A stretch of 64,000 nt of DNA from Balaenoptera acutorostrata (Eukaryota; Chordata; Mammalia; Artiodactyla; Balaenopteridae). The notes beneath the pieces are model-generated. The model searched no databases, had not been told where the DNA came from, and saw only the letters and a program-made list of their open reading frames with translations. Made by a program: the position numbers and the translations under genes. This document shows, in pieces, positions 58,572 to 64,000 of the stretch. Every line of letters starts with the position of its first letter. Position 1 is the stretch's first letter. The DNA lies in assembly GCF_949987535.1 (NCBI RefSeq), contig NC_080067.1, forward strand, positions 7,316,001 through 7,380,000. Reading direction: 5' to 3'.

Positions 58572-58867
58572 TTGGGTTTTTTTTAAAAGATTTATTGATT
58601 GATTGATTGCTATGTTGGGTCTTCGTTTCTGTGCTAGGCCTTTCTCTAGTTGCGGCGAGCAGGGGCCACTCTTCATCGCGGTGCGCGGGCCTCTCACTAT
58701 CGCGACCTCTCTTGTTGCGGAGCACAGGCTCCAGACGCGCAGGCTCAGTAGTTGTGGCTCACGGGCTTAGTTGCTCCGCGGCATGTGGGATCTTCCCAGA
58801 CCAGGGCTCGAACCCGTGTCCCCTGCATTAGCAGGCAGATTCTCAACCACTGCGCCACCAGGGAAGC
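58572..58867 (-). mobile_element. CHR-type SINE, antisense
   Basis: Tail (GATT repeats) left, head right ('gcgccaccagggaagccc'). Flanking acgctcttagtttt (58,558-58,571) and actctcttagtttt (58,868-58,881) form a near-perfect duplication. Confidence 0.93.
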
Positions 58868-58881
58868 CCACTCTCTTAGTT

Positions 58882-59025
58882 TTGCTCCTCAAATATGCTC
58901 CATAGACCGGCAGCATCAGCAACACCTGGGAACTTGTTGGAAATACAGACTCTCAGGCCCAACCTCAAGTCTACTGAATCAGAAGCTGCATTTTAACAAG
59001 ATCCCCTAGCGATTTATGTGCACAT
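58882..59025. mobile_element. MER5A-type hAT-Charlie remnant
   Basis: 'accggcagcatcagcaacacctgggaacttgttggaaatacagactctcaggccc' and 'ctactgaatcagaagctgcattttaacaagatcccc' match MER5A order. Both ends are eroded. Confidence 0.75.
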
Positions 59026-59690
59026 AAAAATCTGATGAATATATATCTGGAGAACTCATAAAGAAGAGAAAGGCCCAGAGTCACGAAGGTAGAATAAGGC
59101 CCGTGCCTCTGTGTTTTTACCAAGTTCCCCAGTGAAAGAGTTTCAATACTTGACTGTCCCAGACTGTCTCTTAGATAAGGCAAAACTTACCTTCCCTCAG
59201 TGCATTGTCCCAGTCTGACAGAGTTCACTAACCACTGTTAAAAGGAATAATCCACTATGGAATGTCCTGCCACTGAGGCAATTTAATAGGATAATCCACA
59301 AGTGTCTCAAGTCAACCATATTTTATTTTTATTATAACTCTATACTAAGTCATGACCAAAGTCTGAGGCTATGAATAAACACTGCATTTCTATTTGAACA
59401 AAATAATAGCTAAAACACAAAAATGCTGGAAAACAGTGTTAGCATTTTTTCCTGTTGTTTCACATTGCACATGAAGCTGAGACATTTCCCGTGTAGCTAG
59501 CCATGCTCATATAATAGCAGTGCCATAGGGAATCTAAGAAACAGTGTGGGGTTTTGCAAGTGTGTGGGCATCTCTTGCCTAGTCTAGAAACCATATTCTG
59601 GTTGCCATGCCTCCTTTGCCGTTTGCCTCTTTCTCATTGTCAGCCCCTCCCTCATTGACACATGGTGCCGTCTTAGGTAAAACTGACCTT
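59026..59690. other. Unannotated sequence
   Basis: Nothing recognised. Confidence 0.35.
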
Positions 59691-59695
59691 TTCTG

Positions 59696-59947
59696 GCGGC
59701 GGGGGCGGGGGGGTAAGTTAGGAGATTGGCATTAACATACACACTACTATATATAAAATAGATAATCAACAAGGACCTATTATATAGCACAGGGAACTCT
59801 ACTCAGTATTCTGCAATAACCTAAATGGGAAGAGAATCTGAACAGGAATAGATATATGTATAACTGAATCACTTTGCTGTACACCTGAAACTAACACAAC
59901 ATTGTCAATCAACTATACTTCCAAAAAAAAAAGAAAAAAAAAAAAAC
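59696..59947 (+). mobile_element. 5'-truncated L1 3' end
   Basis: G-rich start (59,697-59,712), then 'tatagcacagggaactctactcag', 'taactgaatcactttgctgtacacc' and an A-rich tail. Flanking 'aaactgaccttttc' and 'aaacctgatcttctc' are a decayed duplication. Confidence 0.85.
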
Positions 59948-59961
59948 AAACCTGATCTTCT

Positions 59962-60850
59962 CTCAGCCCACATTGCCTTTCTAGTCTTTCAGCAGTTTGT
60001 AGGGCAAAGAAAGATCCTGTTTACTGGAAGAAAGGTCTTCCAAAAGAAATTATAAAATAACATTAAATGGAATTAAGATTTCTAAGGATAAACCATACTG
60101 TAGATACTTAGTAATATTTTGTATAACAGCAATGAATGTTGAATAAACATGCTTCTCATCAAAAGTGGATAGAATTAAGGGTGTGTGATTCAGAAAGTTT
60201 TAAAAAACTGAAAAGAAAAACTATCAGTTTCCATCATTGTGCACTTACTATTAATTTCACTTTACAAAAATTGGAGTGAGAGGGTATTGGAAAGAGGAGA
60301 GCAACAAAAATTTCAGAGTTTCAGTGTTTCAGGACTTTCCATGAAATTTCAAAATAATCTCTGACACTCTGTTTTTTCCGCTTCTCCTTGTGCTAGAATA
60401 ATTGCCATACCACTCTGTAATGGGTGGTTAAATTAGGGGAGATGAAGTGGTTAATAAGGTGAGGCAGGAGCATGTGGGGGAAAAAATACAAGAAATCACT
60501 TCAAGAAACTGTGAGACTTTCCATAAAGCACTTAACTTGCGAAATCTATAACTTGAAGGAGATTGAACTAAACAAACTGGTTTCATTCCCACTTTAATGT
60601 TCTGATTATTCCTTTAATGCTTATTACATCAACACATAACACAAAATCAAACTTCACAATAAAAGAGTATAAAGTTAGTGATTTGTGTTTATAACATAAA
60701 GCTGAAATGAAAATGACACTTCTCCAATATATGTGTGTCACCTCCCCTATGGCATGCCTATGACAGTCATAACAAATTGGCAATGGCATTATTTCCCCTG
60801 AGTAAAATAATAACTCAGAATCCTTCCCAACACAAAGTTCAGATGGCCAT
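59962..60850. other. Unannotated sequence
   Basis: No gene or repeat recognised. A plus/minus pair of short frames near 60,583-60,962 has no motifs. Confidence 0.35.
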
Positions 60851-60854
60851 TGCT

Positions 60855-61015
60855 TCATTCATTCACATTCATTCATTTATTCATGCAACAAATATTTATT
60901 CTGTGCCTCTTCTGAGGTCCACTGTACACAGCCCCTGGCCTCAGAGAGCTTACACATTTTAGGACAGACACTGAAACAAGTAATTACAGCATGATGATAT
61001 GTGGCATGAGAGATG
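60855..61015 (-). mobile_element. L2 LINE remnant, antisense
   Basis: 'cattcattcattcatttattcatgcaacaaatatttattctgtgcctcttctg' then 'ggcctcagagagcttacacatttt' and 'gaaacaagtaattacagc': antisense L2 3' end. Confidence 0.65.
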
Positions 61016-61555
61016 AAACCTTTTTTGCTCTACCTGGTTTAGGATTTAGACTCTTCTTAAGACAGAAGCTTAAGAAAATAAATAGGTCACAGAATTTACA
61101 TAGTTTCCCATATAAGGACTTCCATTCACACTAGGTATTTCTGTGACAGGGAACTTTGAAATGCTCTTTATAGCTGGTCGCGAGTTGCTGCTTCAAAGAT
61201 GCTGAGGTTCTACCATTAAGAGAGAAGACAAGAAAGAATATCAGGTAGGCAAGAGCACTCTCTGCCTTTGTGTTTAAAATTACATTTGTTCTGGGAATGA
61301 ATGAAATCAATTAGAGTCATTACATTGCTTCCATTTCCTCAACTAATAACATTCATTTTCTAATTCTCACCTGCCAATATTCAGTTCCTTATCATTTTAT
61401 AAGTTCATTAGCTTTCTTAGTTATGAAATAACTGTTACCTAATTTTCCACAGGATTCTGTATCTTTTTCCCAACTAGATTAAATCCTATATACACCTTTT
61501 CCTTTTTATTTATAGAATACTATCAGTGTACCATAAATTATTTCACTTAATAAGT
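61016..61555. other. Unannotated sequence
   Basis: Nothing recognised. Confidence 0.35.
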
Positions 61556-61556
61556 G

Positions 61557-61895
61557 TGTTAGTCCAATCAAACTGCTATAACAAAATATCACGTTCTTGG
61601 GGGCTTATAAACAACAGAAATTTATTTTTCATAGTTCTGGAGGCTGGGAAGTCCAGGATCATGGCAGATTCAGTGTTTAGTGAGAGCTTCCTGGTTCATA
61701 GACAGAGACTTCTCGCTGTGTCCTCACATGGTGGAAAGGGCTAGGGATCTCTGTGGGGTCTCTTTTGGAAGCTCATTAATCTCATAAGGGCTCCGTCTTC
61801 TTGACCTAAACACCTCCCAAAGACCCCCACCTCCTAATACCATCACATTGGGCATTGGGATTTCAACTATGAATTTGGGGGGAACACCATAGCAA
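61557..61895 (-). mobile_element. MLT1/MST-type LTR (ERVL-MaLR)
   Basis: Antisense: 'tgttagtccaatcaaactgctataacaaaatatcac', 'acaacagaaatttatttttcatagttctggaggctgggaagtcc', 'cctaataccatcacattgggcattgggatttcaac'. Typical MaLR LTR order. Confidence 0.8.
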
Positions 61896-62043
61896 TAAGT
61901 AATTCCCGATATGTGAAGGAATAATATACTTTAGAAAAGAGATAAGGGTAATAACCACTTTCTAGTATGATGATTAATTACTGCATGACTCGAGTTGTTT
62001 TAAGGGTGCTCCTACTGTGGATTTTTAAAAGTATATCAGCATT

Positions 62044-63361
62044 GGAGAGGGTGTGGAGAAAAGGGAATGCTCTTACACTGTTGCTGGGAATGTAAATTGG
62101 TGCAGTCACTATGGAGAACAGTATGGGGGTTCCTCAAAACACTAAAAATAGAATTGCCATATGATCCAGAAATCCCACTCCCGGGCATATACCTAGACAA
62201 AACTCTAATTTGAAAAGATATATGCACCCCCATGTTCATAGCAGCGCTATTTACAATAGCCAAGACATGGAAGCAACATAAATGTCCATCGAGAGATGAA
62301 TGCATAAAGAAAATGTGGTGTATATATACAATGGAACATTACTCAGCCATAAAAAATAATGAAATCATACCATTTGCAGCAACATGGATGGACCTAGAGA
62401 TTGTCATACTGAGTGAAGTAAGTCAGACAGAGAAAGACAAATATCATGTGATATCGCTTATATGTGGAATCTAAAAAAAATGGTACAAATGAACTTATTT
62501 ACAAAACAGAAATAGAGTCACAGATGTAGAAAACAAACTTATGGTTACCAAGGGGGGAAGGGGAGAGAGATAAATTGGGAGATTGGGATTGACATATACA
62601 CACCACTATATATAAATTAGATAACTAATAAGAACCTACTGTATAGCACAGGGAACTCTACTCAATACCCTGTAATGACCTATATGAGAAAAGAATCTAA
62701 AAAAGAGTGGGTATATGTATATGTATAACTGATTCACTTTGCTGTACAGCAGAAACTAACACAACATTGTAAATCAACAATACTCCAATAAAAATTAATT
62801 TAAAAAAATAAAAATGATGGGAAACAAGGACCTCCTGTATAGCTCAGGAAACTATATTCAATATCTTGTAATACCCTATAATGGAAAAGAATCTGCAGAA
62901 GAATAGATTATATATAATATAGATGTATAACTGAATCACTTTGCTGTACACCTGAAACTAACACAACATTGTAAATCAACTATACTTCAATTAAAATATG
63001 GTTTAAAAAAAAAGAATGAGATAATGCCTTTTGCAGCAACATGGATGGACCTCGAGATTATCATACTCAGTGAAGTAAGTCAGACAAAGACAAATATCAT
63101 ATGATATCATTTACATGTGGAATCTAAAATATGATACAAATCAACATATCTAGGAAAACAAAAACCAGATTCACAGACATAGAGAACAGACTTGTGGTTG
63201 CCAAGACAGCGGGGGGTAGGGGAGGGATGGATTGGGAGTTTGGTATTAGCAGATGCAAACTATTATATACAGAATGGATAAAAAACAAGGTCCTACTGTA
63301 TAGCACAGGGAACTATATTCAGTATCCTGTGACAAACCATAATGGAAAAGAATATGAAAAA

Positions 63362-63399
<38 letters not shown>

Positions 63400-63514
63400 A
63401 ACTGAGTTATTTTGCTGTACAGAAGAAATTAACACAACATTATAAATCAACTATACTTCAATTAAAATTTTTTAAAAATTAGCAATATATAGACATGTTA
63501 AAAACCTAAAAAAA
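62044..63514 (+). mobile_element. Composite L1 insertion with three successive 3' ends
   Basis: Three sense L1 3' ends in tandem: 62,044-62,805 (ORF2 C-terminus, open 62,232-62,474, plus 3' UTR), 62,817-63,004 (3' UTR only) and 63,013-63,475 (ORF2 end plus 3' UTR with a (TA)n). One 17 bp perfect duplication, aaaagtatatcagcatt, at 62027-62043 and 63515-63531 encloses the whole. Either later L1s landed in the A-rich tail of the first, or the reverse transcriptase switched template. Confidence 0.9.
63366..63395. repeat. (TA)n microsatellite
   Basis: About 15 TA units inside the third L1 3' UTR. Confidence 0.93.
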
Positions 63515-63621
63515 AAAAGTATATCAGCATTAGTGAAAAGAATCAGGAAGCTCTAGTTAAATCTAGCCAATCATAATTCCCATTAAACATATTTTAAGAG
63601 GGTGAAATTTGAATACATGAC

Positions 63622-64000
63622 AAAGTAAAGGGATGGAAAAAGATATTCCATACAAATGAAAGCCAAAAGAAAGTCAGGATAGCTATACGTATATCAGACA
63701 AAATAAACTTTAAGCAAAAACTGTAACAAAAGACAAAGAGGACTTTTTCACACCATATACAAAAATAAACTCAAAATGGTTTAAAGACTTAAATGTAAGA
63801 ACTGAAACCATAAAACTCCTAGAAGAAAACATAGGCAGTACACTCTTTGACATCAGTCTTAGCAATATTTTTTTAATATGTCCCCTCAGGCAAGGAAAAC
63901 AAAAGCAAAAATAAACAAATGGGACTACATCAAACTAAAAAGCTTTTGCATAACAAAGGAAACTAAACAAAATGAAAAGGCAGCCTACTGAATGGGAGAA
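63622..64000 (+). mobile_element. L1 ORF2 with internal deletion, runs off the window
   Basis: Endonuclease-domain sequence (63,625-63,740: 'gggatggaaaaagatattcca...', 'atcagacaaaataaacttta') jumps directly to the ORF2 C-terminal third (from about 63,745: 'cacaccatatacaaaaataaactcaaaatgg'). It skips the RT domain and continues past the window end. Decayed. Confidence 0.82.

Overview
This window is mammalian nuclear DNA, almost certainly from a cetacean or a close cetartiodactyl relative. The main reason is the repeated presence of full-length tRNA-Glu-derived CHR-type SINEs (A-rich tails, 13-17 bp target-site duplications, both strands), together with cetartiodactyl-type L1 tails and a mariner whose ends begin TTGGGTTGGCC. 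I find no intact host protein-coding gene, no rRNA, no functional tRNA and no prokaryotic feature. Every longer open frame is a transposon, retroviral or pseudogene remnant. The window is intergenic or deep intronic.

Layout. 1-23,000: ancient L2 and L1M remnants, MIRs, three CHR SINEs, a MER2-type Tigger, L1 3' ends, a mariner inserted in an L1 and itself carrying an L1, and a solo LTR near 21.25-21.85 kb. Long AT-rich stretches in between show nothing recognisable, except a candidate conserved non-coding block near 10.9-11.2 kb. 23,190-36,417: a class I (gammaretrovirus-like) endogenous retrovirus with 5' LTR, leader, gag, protease, the start of RT, an env remnant, a polypurine tract and a truncated 3' LTR. 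It has been hit by a near full-length L1 (25,934-33,253), which itself carries a SINE in ORF1, by a solo LTR in the nucleocapsid region, by a hAT-like element and by a SINE in the leader. 36,400-50,500: L2, a solo LTR, a tRNA-Glu-like SINE head, an antisense L1M interrupted by a twin-primed L1 and by a Tigger that carries a SINE, then several L1 tails. 50,604-51,801: a 5'-truncated processed pseudogene of the nuclear receptor NR2C2 (TR4), with probable 3' UTR beyond it. 52,968-57,045: an antisense L1M split by a sense L1M (itself carrying an L1 and a SINE) and by an MLT1 LTR. 57,593-64,000: more L1 tails, a SINE, hAT-Charlie relics, an MLT1/MST-type LTR and an unusual array of three L1 3' ends inside a single target-site duplication.

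How the parts relate. Nothing here forms a pathway; the content is stratigraphic. Target-site duplications and interruptions give a clear order: L2/MIR, then L1M and Tigger/hAT-Charlie, then the ERV and mariner, then younger L1s, with CHR SINEs often latest. I did not find a novel biological system. The most informative items are the multi-layer ERV nest, the NR2C2 retrocopy, the triple-tail L1 insertion, two inverted (twin-primed) L1s and the candidate conserved block. Family names come from recognition by eye, not from a database search.
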